A stretch of DNA of 34,374 nt from assembly GCA_903911795.1 (NCBI GenBank), contig CAIWEX010000717.1, positions 1 through 34,374 of the forward strand, written 5' to 3'. A program made the translations under genes and the position numbers. The stretch comes from an uncultured Schlesneria sp. (GTDB taxonomy: Bacteria > Planctomycetota > Planctomycetia > Planctomycetales > Planctomycetaceae). Shown piece by piece: positions 1 to 7,958 of this stretch (position 1 is the first letter of the stretch; each line of letters begins with the position of its first letter). The notes under the pieces were generated by a model. It made no database searches and was not told the DNA's origin. It saw only the letters and a program-made list of their open reading frames with translations.

Positions 1-13
1 ATTAGGAACCAAG

Positions 14-27
14 CCGCCGAAAGGCGG
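14..27. repeat. Small CCGCC-GAAA-GGCGG hairpin
   Basis: A perfect 5-bp stem, CCGCC/GGCGG, closes a GAAA loop of the GNRA type. It lies near the window edge and upstream of the protease gene. No T-tract follows it, so a terminator role is not supported. It may be part of the 3' or 5' untranslated region of a neighbour. Confidence 0.4.
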
Positions 28-94
28 AATGTTTGGATCAGTGGGATGTGACTCACATTCCTGGATTGTCGGCTTCTGCATCGCAAAAGACGGA

Positions 95-120
95 CTCTCG
101 CGGAGCGAGAGCGGGCTTTT
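95..120 (+). terminator. Possible terminator hairpin with GGA loop
   Basis: CTCTCGC and GCGAGAG form a perfect 7-bp stem around a GGA loop, followed by CGGGCTTTT. This could end transcription from a gene left of the window. The T-run is short (four) and set off by five bases, so it may instead be a dispersed hairpin. A hairpin of the same design (GAGTCGC-GGA-GCGACTC) occurs at 32363-32379. Confidence 0.4.
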
Positions 121-189
121 CACTCGAAGTCGCAAGGTTCGGTGAGAACGAGTCCTACTGATGTTCGCAAAAATTAAGGAGAGCAAGAA

Positions 190-1683
190 ATGTCGAACGG
201 TACTTCAGTTCGTCAATCACTGATGATGTTAATGGCAGGAGGGGCTCTTGCCGTCAGTGCAGTAACGTGGTCACAGCGCCCGGAAGCGGTGGCCGTTCCG
301 CCACTTCCCCGGGCAGACGACTTGTCTGCGGCGTTTCGGACGGTCGCCGCTGAAGCGACCCCGAGCATCGTGTCGATCGAGACGTCGACAAAGCCTCGGC
401 CCGTCCAGGGGCGGCGGGATCAACTCAACGAAGAAGAAATTCCAGCACCATTCCGTGAATTCTTCCGCAACGATCCACGGATGGAAGACTTGTTCCGGGG
501 ACGAGGTCGCGCGACGCCACAGCGGCGCGGAATGGGTTCAGGATTCATTATCGACGCCAGCGGAATCATTTTGACGAATAACCATGTCGTCAACGGGGCG
601 GATGAGGTCAAAATCCGTCTGCATGATGGACGCGAGTTCATCGGGAAAGATATCAAGACGGATCCACGTACTGACGTCGCCATCGTTCGAATCGACGCTT
701 CTGGACTCAAAGCGCTTCGATTGGGTGATAGCCATGCAACTCAAGTCGGCGACTGGGTCCTGGCGATCGGCAGCCCGTTCGGACTGGATATGTCTGTCAC
801 GGCAGGGATCATCAGCGCCAAGGGACGCAGCAATCGGATTACGGCTCGAGCAGACTTCCTGCAAACCGATGCAGCAATCAATCCCGGCAACAGCGGTGGG
901 CCACTCCTGAACATGCGAGGTGAAGTGATTGGTATCAATACCGCGATTGCGACGGAAAGCGGTGGCTACGACGGAATCGGATTTGCCATTCCGACTCATA
1001 TCGCCGGTTGGGTCAGCCAGAAACTAATCGCCAACGGAGAAGTGAAACGCGGGTACCTGGGTACAGAAATCAAGCCCGTCGATGCTGATACGGCTCGACA
1101 GTTCAATCTGAAAGTGCGCGAAGGTGCGATGGTGAAATCGGTTCTTCCCGGTTCACCCGCCGAAAAAGCTGGCCTGGAGCCTGGTGATTTGATTCTGAAA
1201 CTGAATGATCAACCGATCAATGATCCGACGGCCCTGCAGGCAACTGTCGAACAACTGTCGATCGGCAGTTCCTATCCACTCGTTGTCAGCCGTGGCGGCA
1301 AGCAGCAGACACTCAATGTGACCGTAACCGAAATGCCAAAAAATCTGAGTGTTGCGTCTCACGATGAAGAGGATCGATCACCCGGCAATTCCAAATTCGA
1401 CAAATTAGGCCTGGATGTGCGACCGTTGACCCGGGATCTCGCCAAACAATTCGGACTGACGGGAAACCCCAGCGGTTTGATCATCAGCGGAGTCGAGGAT
1501 GGCAGCGTTGCCCAATCGGCGGGTCTGAAGAGCGGCGATTTGATTGAAAAGGCGGGTGGCCAGCCCGTTTCAACGGTGGAAGACTATGAAAAGGCCCGTG
1601 AACAATTCTCCAAGGGAGATGGCCTCGTTCTAAACATCCGTACCAGCGACGGTCGCAAGTCGTTCGTCGTGTTGAAGGATTAG
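190..1683 (+). CDS. Do/HtrA-family periplasmic serine protease with two PDZ domains
   Basis: This is a 497-residue trypsin-like protease that should degrade or refold damaged proteins in the periplasm. The N-terminus is hydrophobic (about residues 9-27) and reads as a signal peptide or anchor. The catalytic triad is visible: His132 in TNNHVV, Asp162 in RTDVAI and Ser235 in NPGNSGGPL. Two PDZ domains follow, at about 288-378 and 403-492, with G-Y-L-G-T opening the first. Length and order match DegP/DegQ/DegS-type Do proteases; two PDZ domains fit DegP/DegQ better than DegS. The ATG has a good Shine-Dalgarno (AAGGAGAG) about 7 nt upstream. I leave the symbol empty because the sequence alone does not separate degP from degQ. 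An arginine-rich insert at about 101-113 precedes the protease core. Confidence 0.95.
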   Translation: MSNGTSVRQSLMMLMAGGALAVSAVTWSQRPEAVAVPPLPRADDLSAAFRTVAAEATPSIVSIETSTKPRPVQGRRDQLNEEEIPAPFREFFRNDPRMEDLFRGRGRATPQRRGMGSGFIIDASGIILTNNHVVNGADEVKIRLHDGREFIGKDIKTDPRTDVAIVRIDASGLKALRLGDSHATQVGDWVLAIGSPFGLDMSVTAGIISAKGRSNRITARADFLQTDAAINPGNSGGPLLNMRGEVIGINTAIATESGGYDGIGFAIPTHIAGWVSQKLIANGEVKRGYLGTEIKPVDADTARQFNLKVREGAMVKSVLPGSPAEKAGLEPGDLILKLNDQPINDPTALQATVEQLSIGSSYPLVVSRGGKQQTLNVTVTEMPKNLSVASHDEEDRSPGNSKFDKLGLDVRPLTRDLAKQFGLTGNPSGLIISGVEDGSVAQSAGLKSGDLIEKAGGQPVSTVEDYEKAREQFSKGDGLVLNIRTSDGRKSFVVLKD

Positions 1684-1684
1684 C

Positions 1685-1915
1685 TATCAGCGATCAGCAA
1701 ACAGCTTTCAGCAGGACCGGGACTGGCCTCAGAGTGGGCGGGTCCCGGTTCCTGCATTTGAGCGGTCAGATTTCAGGCAGCGGTCAGCTGTCAGCAGGAG
1801 CAAGATTGCCCGATTCTGGTTTTTGCATTTCAGAAACCAGTTCCTCTTTACTTTTCGCCCTATCAGCGTTCATTAGCGTTTATCAGCGGTTCCTTTCCCC
1901 TGTCAGCGGTGCCAA
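1685..1915. repeat. Intergenic patch of short-period TCAGC repeats
   Basis: Part of the 497-bp spacer between the protease and the DUF1573 gene. It begins with four 7-nt units in a row (TATCAGC, GATCAGC, AAACAGC, TTTCAGC; 1685-1712). Further 7-nt units follow around 1764-1795. At 1861-1890 three 10-nt units appear (TATCAGCGTT, CATTAGCGTT, TATCAGCGGT). There is no convincing reading frame: the ORF track's 1734 start reads through this region only because it lacks stops. The rest of the spacer (1916-2180) shows nothing I can name. Confidence 0.7.
1711..1755 (+). terminator. Possible hairpin terminator after the protease gene
   Basis: GCAGGACCGGGAC (1711-1723) pairs with GTCCCGGTTCCTGC (1742-1755), leaving a single bulged base and an 18-nt loop. 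It starts 28 nt after the stop codon of the protease. The following ATTTG is a poor T-tract and the loop is long, so it may act as an mRNA 3'-end stabiliser rather than a classical terminator. Confidence 0.4.
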
Positions 1916-2180
1916 TGACGTTGAGTTTGCGGTCTGGAAAAGAAAGTGCGAAGCGGCAGACTCCGGGGGTCACCAAACCGAAATCAGACCAGTAATTGCA
2001 GATGATGAGGGAATCTGTTTGACATCTACGTGTAACGCGCATAATGTCAGTGGCGGCTTCAAAACGCGTCAAAAACCGTGCCTTGATCACGGCGATGAGT
2101 TGAGTTCAGGAGGAATTCATTCGTTTCGTTCCGGTCGTCCAAACCTGATCCTCCCCCCTCGACGTTCCCAAGGAACAATC

Positions 2181-3269
2181 ATGCCGGTCCCCTCAGTTGT
2201 CCGAATTCTGGTCCCGTTGGTCGTTGTCGCCTGCACGGCACTTCCGGTCGTTGCTCAAGACTGGGGAGCAAAAATGCTCGACCGGACAGAAATCCGGTTC
2301 GGCTCGGTGGCTCGACTCGCAGACACCACTTTCAAGGTGAAAGTGAAGAATCCGTTTATCGAAGAGATCCAGATCTCCAACCTGTCCACATCATGCGGCT
2401 GTATTTCTTGGCAAGACAAGTTGCCAATTTCGATTCCATCCAAGCAGGAACGTGAACTGACGATTCGCCTCGACACCGTTGGACATTCCGGGGACAAAAA
2501 CGTTCGGGCAATCATTTCGTTGTATGAGCCGACGAAGGGTTCCGCATCCACAGTCACAATTCCTGTCCAAGGTCGTATTCGCAGCGATTTTGAAGTTCGA
2601 CCCAGCTATGTCGGATTTGGGCCAATCGATCTGGGAAAAAGCTATCTCCAGCGAATCAGCATCAATTACATCGGTGGGCGACCGGGATGGAAGATTGTTT
2701 CCGCGAAGGTCAGCAGCCCTCACCTGACAGCACAGATTTCAGAAACAGGCCGCTCAGGTGGCACTGCCACCTTTGAAGTCGTGGTTCAGATCGATGCCAA
2801 TGCCCCGCTGGGCGTTCTGCGGGACCAACTGGTGCTGACGACGAACGAGCAGGGTGAATCTCCTATTTCGGTCCCCGTTGAAGCAAAAATTGAATCCGAC
2901 ATTATGGTCACCGATGCCCAATTCGGACCTGTCACACCAGGGACAACCAAGACCATGTCCGTGATCGTCCGTGGCAAAAAACCATTCAAGATTGAAAAGG
3001 TTGATCGCATCACTCGTGAGGTTCGCGCCAAACCAGCGCTCGACGACACGCCAGTTAACTCCACGGTTGCACTGCCGGACGCCATCAAGATTAAGGTTCC
3101 TGAAGCGGTCGCGACTCTGCAAATGCTGACATTGACGCTCACCCCGCCCTCCGAACCAGGGATGTTCGACGAAGAGTTTGCAATTGTGGTCGAAGGTCGC
3201 CCTCAAACCGTGACTTTCAAAGCAAAAGGCCGAATCGTTACCCAAGAAACCGCTGTGCCTCCCAAATAG
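2181..3269 (+). CDS. Secreted DUF1573-family protein
   Basis: The protein has 362 residues when started at the ATG that gives a clean signal peptide (MPVPSVVRILVPLVVVACTALPVVAQ) and has AAGGAAC just upstream. The ORF track's 1734 start would prepend 149 residues of repeat-derived spacer, so I reject it. The first mature domain (about 35-115) is an Ig/ASH-like beta fold with the DUF1573 hallmark S-T-S-C-G-C (cysteines 72 and 74). Two more beta-rich segments of similar size follow (about 125-225 and 230-350), without further cysteine pairs. DUF1573 proteins are abundant in Planctomycetes and Bacteroidetes. Their molecular role is not established; a surface or periplasmic scaffold is the usual guess. 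The gene ends at a strong terminator and has no obvious operon partner. Confidence 0.85.
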   Translation: MPVPSVVRILVPLVVVACTALPVVAQDWGAKMLDRTEIRFGSVARLADTTFKVKVKNPFIEEIQISNLSTSCGCISWQDKLPISIPSKQERELTIRLDTVGHSGDKNVRAIISLYEPTKGSASTVTIPVQGRIRSDFEVRPSYVGFGPIDLGKSYLQRISINYIGGRPGWKIVSAKVSSPHLTAQISETGRSGGTATFEVVVQIDANAPLGVLRDQLVLTTNEQGESPISVPVEAKIESDIMVTDAQFGPVTPGTTKTMSVIVRGKKPFKIEKVDRITREVRAKPALDDTPVNSTVALPDAIKIKVPEAVATLQMLTLTLTPPSEPGMFDEEFAIVVEGRPQTVTFKAKGRIVTQETAVPPK

Positions 3270-3319
3270 TTCAAGGGCGCCGGAACACTGATGCTGGCCA
3301 GTTAATTTCCTAATCTGAG

Positions 3320-3349
3320 GGCAGACGAGTCACTTCGTCTGCCTTTTTT
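3320..3349 (+). terminator. Rho-independent terminator after the DUF1573 gene
   Basis: GGCAGACGA and TCGTCTGCC form a perfect 9-bp stem around a 6-nt loop (GTCACT). Six T residues follow at once. It lies 50 nt after the stop codon. This is the clearest terminator in the window. Confidence 0.92.
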
Positions 3350-3602
3350 CTTTTCACAAGCAAGCGTTGGGGCTTGGTGGCGTTACCCGATGTCCGGCAG
3401 ATTCTGCTGATCGAGACGCTGCGTCTTTAAAATCAGCCCAACTTCGGCATGAGTTGCGGGGCGGATCTTAATTTGGGCTGAATGTAACGATTTTGCCGTA
3501 AAGGGGTGGTGTTGACTTTGACGATAGCATCGACTGACGCGATTGCGCAGACATTTCCGGCGGTTCGCGGCCCGCTCGATCACCTCCTGGAATCGGCAAA
3601 GA
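3350..3602 (+). promoter_or_regulatory. Leader region of the secretin gene with a 9-bp inverted repeat
   Basis: There is no gene between the terminator and the secretin start. TCAGCCCAA (3433-3441) and TTGGGCTGA (3473-3481) are exact inverted copies 31 nt apart. They could be an operator or the base of a leader RNA structure. A TTGACT box occurs at 3512-3517 but no acceptable -10 lies at the right distance, so I do not call a promoter. I see no match to a known riboswitch core. Confidence 0.3.
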
Positions 3603-6600
3603 ATGAATCAGCATTTCCCCAAATCGCGACGACTTGCCTTTCGGCCGATGTCGCTGGCGATACACAGCCTGTCACTGGCGACGGCATCGTCGGTCTTCCT
3701 GTGGACCCTGGGAGGAGGGTTTGACGCCCCACTGCCTCCGCTGGCATCGGCGGCAACGAAGTCTGCTAAATCCGATAAAGAAGCGACGCCACGAGCCGAA
3801 GCCAAGGTCGAGGAACCGCTCGCTGCAGGTCCCTCTGCTGTAGGAACCTCACCTGAAGCCGAGCTTCCCGCAGTCAAACTGAATCACATTAGCGCCACGT
3901 GGGAAAAGGTCATCAAGGACCTTGCCAAGCAGTCACAGTCTCAACTGGTGATGGATCGAGTCCCCAAGGGACGTTATACGCGGCGTGATTCCAACAAGTA
4001 CAATCGTCATGACGCGGTCCGTATCCTGAACAAGGACATCGAGCCGTTAGGATTCCGACTGATCGAAAAGGGTGACTTCCTGATCCTGTTGGATCTTCCT
4101 TCTCAGCGTCCCCGGTACCAGGCCGCGGTCCTTCCTGCCAAGCATGAGCAGCCAGACGCCGCTGAGCCCGACACGAGTTCGCCGTTTGTCCAGCGAGTCG
4201 ATTCCATCACGCGTCGACCAGACGAGAAATCGCCAGGTCCAAAACAGCAGGCTGCAACAAAAGCAGCCGGGACCTCAACGGAACCATCACGTCCTGAATC
4301 GCGGACCGTTCGTCCGGTGGCACACGAAGATGCCCCTGAATTCAGTCCTCCAGAACAACTGGCGGACGATGATGCTTCCAAGGTCGTGTTCCGTCCACGA
4401 CATCGCAAAGTCGTCGAGCTGTCGAAACAAGTCCACAAGACGATGAAATCGCGTTCGCAATTGATTTCTGCCGGACGAAATCAGTTGCCAGCGTTCAAGA
4501 TCACGACGGCACTTCCGGGCGACGAATCTGTCGAATCCGCGACTGGGACGAAACAAGTCGTTTCTACAATTACAATTGCCATCGACGAAGCAAACGAAGA
4601 ACTGCTGATCGACGGTGCACCACGAGATACTCAGGCGGCACTGAAGCTGCTGCGAGTCCTTGATCGTCCTTTTGATGACGAGACACCGGTCCAACTGACC
4701 TCAAGCTCCAAGTATGTCTGCCAGATCGCACACCAATTACCGGAAGAAATTGAAAAGCTTCGAGCGGCCCGGGGAACAGAAGTCTCCGCCAAAGCTCCAA
4801 AGTGGAATGTCGACGGAGATCAGATCGCCCAGCTCGATGAGCGTGGTGCGCCGCGTGCCAGTCTGCCAAACGTCCCCCCGGCATTGGGTGATGTCCTCGG
4901 AAGCCTGAAGGGTGAAGTCAATATCGAGGCCGTTGACGACCTCGGCGTGCTGATTCTGCGCGGTAACGAAAAAGATGTCGAACAAGTGATGAAGGTCATT
5001 CGCGAACTGGAAAAGCTCAGCGAAGCGACCGCACCCAAAGTTCATCTGCTGTACCTGAAAAACGTTGATGCAGAATCTCTCTCGGATCTTTTGACAACCG
5101 TCTACGAGCGATTGACTAAGTTTCCAGGCAAAGCGACCCAGCCGCGCCAAAGCGCCGCGATCCTGCCGATCAACAAACCAAACTCGCTGCTCATCATCGC
5201 CCCGGAAGCAGACCTGAAAGCGATTCTCGAACTGGCTGAAGAACTCGACAGCCCTGTCGATCCGCAGACAGAGTTTCAGGTCTTCCGCCTGAAAAATGCC
5301 GTGGCTCAGGAAGTTTCTGACATGATCACTCAGTTCTATCTGGAACGAGTGAACCTGGGTGCCAAGGTCCTGGTGACGCCAGATGCCCGCACCAACTCCG
5401 TGATTGTTCGCGCTCAACCCCGTGATCTCGATGAAGTCACTGCTTTAATTCGCAAAATCGATCGGGATGAAACAGGGACAGTTAATCAACTCCGCATCTT
5501 TCCGTTGAAGAATGCGCTGGCAGCCGAACTGGCAGCGGTGATGAATGCCGCGATTCAAAGTGTCATCGCCCCACCCACGTCAGGGACTGGCGGCGGTGGT
5601 GGACAACAGGGAGCCCTGCAAGGTCTGAACACTGCTCAGATCGACGAAAAATTCAAGAATGTCCGCTCGGCGGTCCTACAGATCTTCAGCACGGGTGGAA
5701 ACGGAGACAAGATTCGTTCGGGAATCCTCGCGGATATTCGGATCACTCCTGATTCGCGAGTGAACAGCCTCGTCGTTTCGGCCTCTGAAAAGAGCATGTC
5801 TCTGATTGAGGAACTGATCAAGCAACTGGACCGACCCACTACGACAGTCTCCGAAATCAAGGTCTTCACTCTTGCCAACGCCGACGCCGAACTGATGGTG
5901 CAGCAGTTGAACGCCTTGTTCAACAACCAGCAACAGGGAGGACAAGGTCAAGGAGGCAATCAGCGACAGAACCTCGGGATCGCTCTGGAAGGGGCAGCCG
6001 ATTCCAGCAGCAGTCTCGTCCCATTGAAGTTCTCGGTCGACAAACGAACGAACAGCGTGATCGCAGTGGGTGCACGCGAGGCACTCGGGGTCGTCGAAGC
6101 GATTCTTTTGAGACTCGACGAAAGTGACCTGCGAGCTCGCCAGAACGTCGTCATCCGATTGCAGAACAGCCAGGCGACATTGATTGCTCAGTCGATTGCC
6201 CAGTTCTATCAGTCTCAGCGTGACATTGCTCAGGCTGATCCAAACCTGATGAGTTCCGTGGAGCAGATGGAAAAGGAAGTTGTTGTCGTACCGGATACGA
6301 CCAACAACAGCCTGCTGCTGAGCGCCACGCCACGCTACTTCAAGAACATCGAAAGTATGATTCTGAAGCTGGACGCTGCTCCGCGACAGGTCATCATCCA
6401 GGCCCTGCTGGTTGAAGTCGAACTGCAGAACACGGATGAATTCGGGATCGAACTCGGGTTTCAGGATCCTACGCTGTTCAAACGGAGTCCTGTCAGCAAC
6501 CTGCAACAGTTCAGCACGACCACGTCACAGACTCAAACCAGTACCGTTTCTACGAACAAACTGTTGTCACTCGACGGAACCCCTGGCTTCAATTTCAATA

Positions 6601-7667
6601 ACCCTGCCATTCCCCTGGGGAATAACGTTTCGAGCGATGCCAGCAACCCTGCAACGGTTGCCGCACAAAGCTTGACGAACTTTTCATTGGGACGAGTCAA
6701 TTCGGACCTGGGATTTGGCGGCCTGGTGCTGTCAGCCGGGTCTGACGCTGTGAACGTCCTGATTCGAGCTTTGTCTGCACACCGCAAGATTACTGTCCTG
6801 AGTCGCCCGCAGATTCGAGCACTCGACAACCAGATGGCCGAAATCTTCAGTGGTCAGAACATCCCGATCATTACTGGCTTCACAGCCAACGGAACGACAG
6901 GGGTCAACACCCCCACGGTGACTCAAAAGGATGCCGGTGTGCAATTGCAGGTGATGCCACGTATTACCGCAGACGGCAACGTTGTCATGATGCTCTACGC
7001 CCAGCGCAGTCAATACCGTCAGCAAGGGGTTCCCTTGTCGACCGATGCAACCGGTAAGACAGTCTCGTCACCGATTCTTGACATCAGCCGCCTGCAAACC
7101 ACGATCAGCGTCCCCACAGGGAACACCGTCGTGATCGGTGGGCTGATCAATACTCGTGATGAATCCTTCACAAACAAGGCACCGTTCCTGTCTGAAATCC
7201 CGTTGCTTGGTCATCTGTTCCGGTTCGATTCACGATCAACCCGCCGTGTGGAACTGCTGGTCTTCCTGACACCACGAATCATCAGTGGACCGATTGATGA
7301 AGAAACCATCAAGGACGTCGAACTGGGGCGGATGCACATCATCGAAAGCGAAGCTGAAGACCTGCATGGTCCGTTGCGAGCCCTTCCTTGTCCTGATGAC
7401 ATCTTCAACGACCCAAACAACACACCGCAATCCGTCCCGCCAGCACCAATGCTGGACCCGGATACCAAGCTGAACCCGCCACCGGCACCAATGCCAGATC
7501 CCTCGACATCTGTCATCCGTGACCCTTCGTTCAGCCCCGTGTCTGCCAGGATCAAATACACCGAAGAAGATCCTCGTACGTCTTCCAAAGTGGAACAGGC
7601 CAAGGGTGAAGCGAAGCCAAAACCAGGTCTGTTTGGAAAGAAGACCAAGAAAACTGAAGAGAAATGA
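3603..7667 (+). CDS. Very large type II/III/IV-pilus-like secretin (GspD/PilQ superfamily)
   Basis: This 1354-residue protein should form a multimeric outer-membrane channel. I start at the ATG giving MNQHFPKSRR and a signal sequence ending near PLASAA; the ORF track's TTG start at 3543 has no support. An STN/N0-like domain (about 90-160) is followed by a low-complexity linker. A long chain of secretin_N-like modules comes next, each opening with a 'LKN/LAN/LQN' strand: about 478 (LYLKNVDAESL), 558 (FRLKNAVAQEV), 629 (FPLKNALAAEL), 751 (FTLANADAEL) and 847 (IRLQNSQATL). The secretin beta-barrel domain covers about 928-1226 and includes VPTGNTVVIGGL. A proline-rich tail of about 110 residues ends in lysines. 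Typical GspD is about half this length. Glycine/glutamine-rich loops sit at about 661-675 and 775-790. No gsp or pil genes are nearby; a lipoprotein gene follows and could be its partner. Confidence 0.92.
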   Translation: MNQHFPKSRRLAFRPMSLAIHSLSLATASSVFLWTLGGGFDAPLPPLASAATKSAKSDKEATPRAEAKVEEPLAAGPSAVGTSPEAELPAVKLNHISATWEKVIKDLAKQSQSQLVMDRVPKGRYTRRDSNKYNRHDAVRILNKDIEPLGFRLIEKGDFLILLDLPSQRPRYQAAVLPAKHEQPDAAEPDTSSPFVQRVDSITRRPDEKSPGPKQQAATKAAGTSTEPSRPESRTVRPVAHEDAPEFSPPEQLADDDASKVVFRPRHRKVVELSKQVHKTMKSRSQLISAGRNQLPAFKITTALPGDESVESATGTKQVVSTITIAIDEANEELLIDGAPRDTQAALKLLRVLDRPFDDETPVQLTSSSKYVCQIAHQLPEEIEKLRAARGTEVSAKAPKWNVDGDQIAQLDERGAPRASLPNVPPALGDVLGSLKGEVNIEAVDDLGVLILRGNEKDVEQVMKVIRELEKLSEATAPKVHLLYLKNVDAESLSDLLTTVYERLTKFPGKATQPRQSAAILPINKPNSLLIIAPEADLKAILELAEELDSPVDPQTEFQVFRLKNAVAQEVSDMITQFYLERVNLGAKVLVTPDARTNSVIVRAQPRDLDEVTALIRKIDRDETGTVNQLRIFPLKNALAAELAAVMNAAIQSVIAPPTSGTGGGGGQQGALQGLNTAQIDEKFKNVRSAVLQIFSTGGNGDKIRSGILADIRITPDSRVNSLVVSASEKSMSLIEELIKQLDRPTTTVSEIKVFTLANADAELMVQQLNALFNNQQQGGQGQGGNQRQNLGIALEGAADSSSSLVPLKFSVDKRTNSVIAVGAREALGVVEAILLRLDESDLRARQNVVIRLQNSQATLIAQSIAQFYQSQRDIAQADPNLMSSVEQMEKEVVVVPDTTNNSLLLSATPRYFKNIESMILKLDAAPRQVIIQALLVEVELQNTDEFGIELGFQDPTLFKRSPVSNLQQFSTTTSQTQTSTVSTNKLLSLDGTPGFNFNNPAIPLGNNVSSDASNPATVAAQSLTNFSLGRVNSDLGFGGLVLSAGSDAVNVLIRALSAHRKITVLSRPQIRALDNQMAEIFSGQNIPIITGFTANGTTGVNTPTVTQKDAGVQLQVMPRITADGNVVMMLYAQRSQYRQQGVPLSTDATGKTVSSPILDISRLQTTISVPTGNTVVIGGLINTRDESFTNKAPFLSEIPLLGHLFRFDSRSTRRVELLVFLTPRIISGPIDEETIKDVELGRMHIIESEAEDLHGPLRALPCPDDIFNDPNNTPQSVPPAPMLDPDTKLNPPPAPMPDPSTSVIRDPSFSPVSARIKYTEEDPRTSSKVEQAKGEAKPKPGLFGKKTKKTEEK

Positions 7668-7670
7668 TTT

Positions 7671-7689
7671 CCAGGCTCCGTCGGCCTGG
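7671..7689. repeat. Short hairpin just after the secretin stop codon
   Basis: CCAGGC and GCCTGG pair around a 7-nt loop, beginning 3 nt after the TGA. There is no T-tract, so it is more likely a 3'-end stabiliser or attenuator than a full terminator. Transcription could therefore continue into the lipoprotein gene. Confidence 0.35.
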
Positions 7690-7751
7690 GGAGCAAACGA
7701 CAAATCCCACTACTATCGCATCACGACGTGTTTTCAGGTTCGACCCATCAG

Positions 7752-7799
7752 CCGGAACGCGCTAGCGTCCGGTTCTAACCGTGGCTGGCACCCAGCCGC
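7752..7799. repeat. Paired palindromic elements in the secretin-lipoprotein spacer
   Basis: CCGGAACGCGCTAGCGTCCGG (7752-7772) is an almost perfect palindrome with one extra base. GGCTGG-CAC-CCAGCC (7783-7797) follows and is an exact 6-bp stem, extendable by a G-T and a G-C pair. Palindromes built on GCTAGC are common intergenic elements in planctomycete genomes in my general knowledge, but I cannot verify other copies here. The rest of the 291-bp spacer shows no gene. Confidence 0.5.
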
Positions 7800-7958
7800 T
7801 GATGATCCAACCCGATTTCTGAGCCGTGACGCAACACCAGGCTTGTTACACGTCGCCGTCCGAACCAACCTGTGGCAAAGTACGCAAGACTGAGCCATCG
7901 AGGCTTTCTCGATGGGACCGCACAAATGATTTACGCCCGCAATTCCGGAGAGTATTCC

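Noticed and set aside
1685-1892. CRISPR array
   Set aside because: Units are 7-10 nt, contiguous and degenerate, without unique spacers of regular size, and no cas genes are present.
1734-2180. N-terminal extension of the DUF1573 ORF
   Set aside because: It translates repeat-rich spacer; the internal ATG at 2181 has a ribosome site and opens a normal signal peptide.
3512-3517. TTGACT as a -35 box for the secretin gene
   Set aside because: No acceptable -10 hexamer lies 16-18 nt downstream.
5676-6506. 276-residue ORF antisense to the secretin gene, and a similar 226-residue ORF at 4737-5417
   Set aside because: They overlap a well-supported gene completely, show no domain or signal sequence, and are explained by codon bias of the sense strand.
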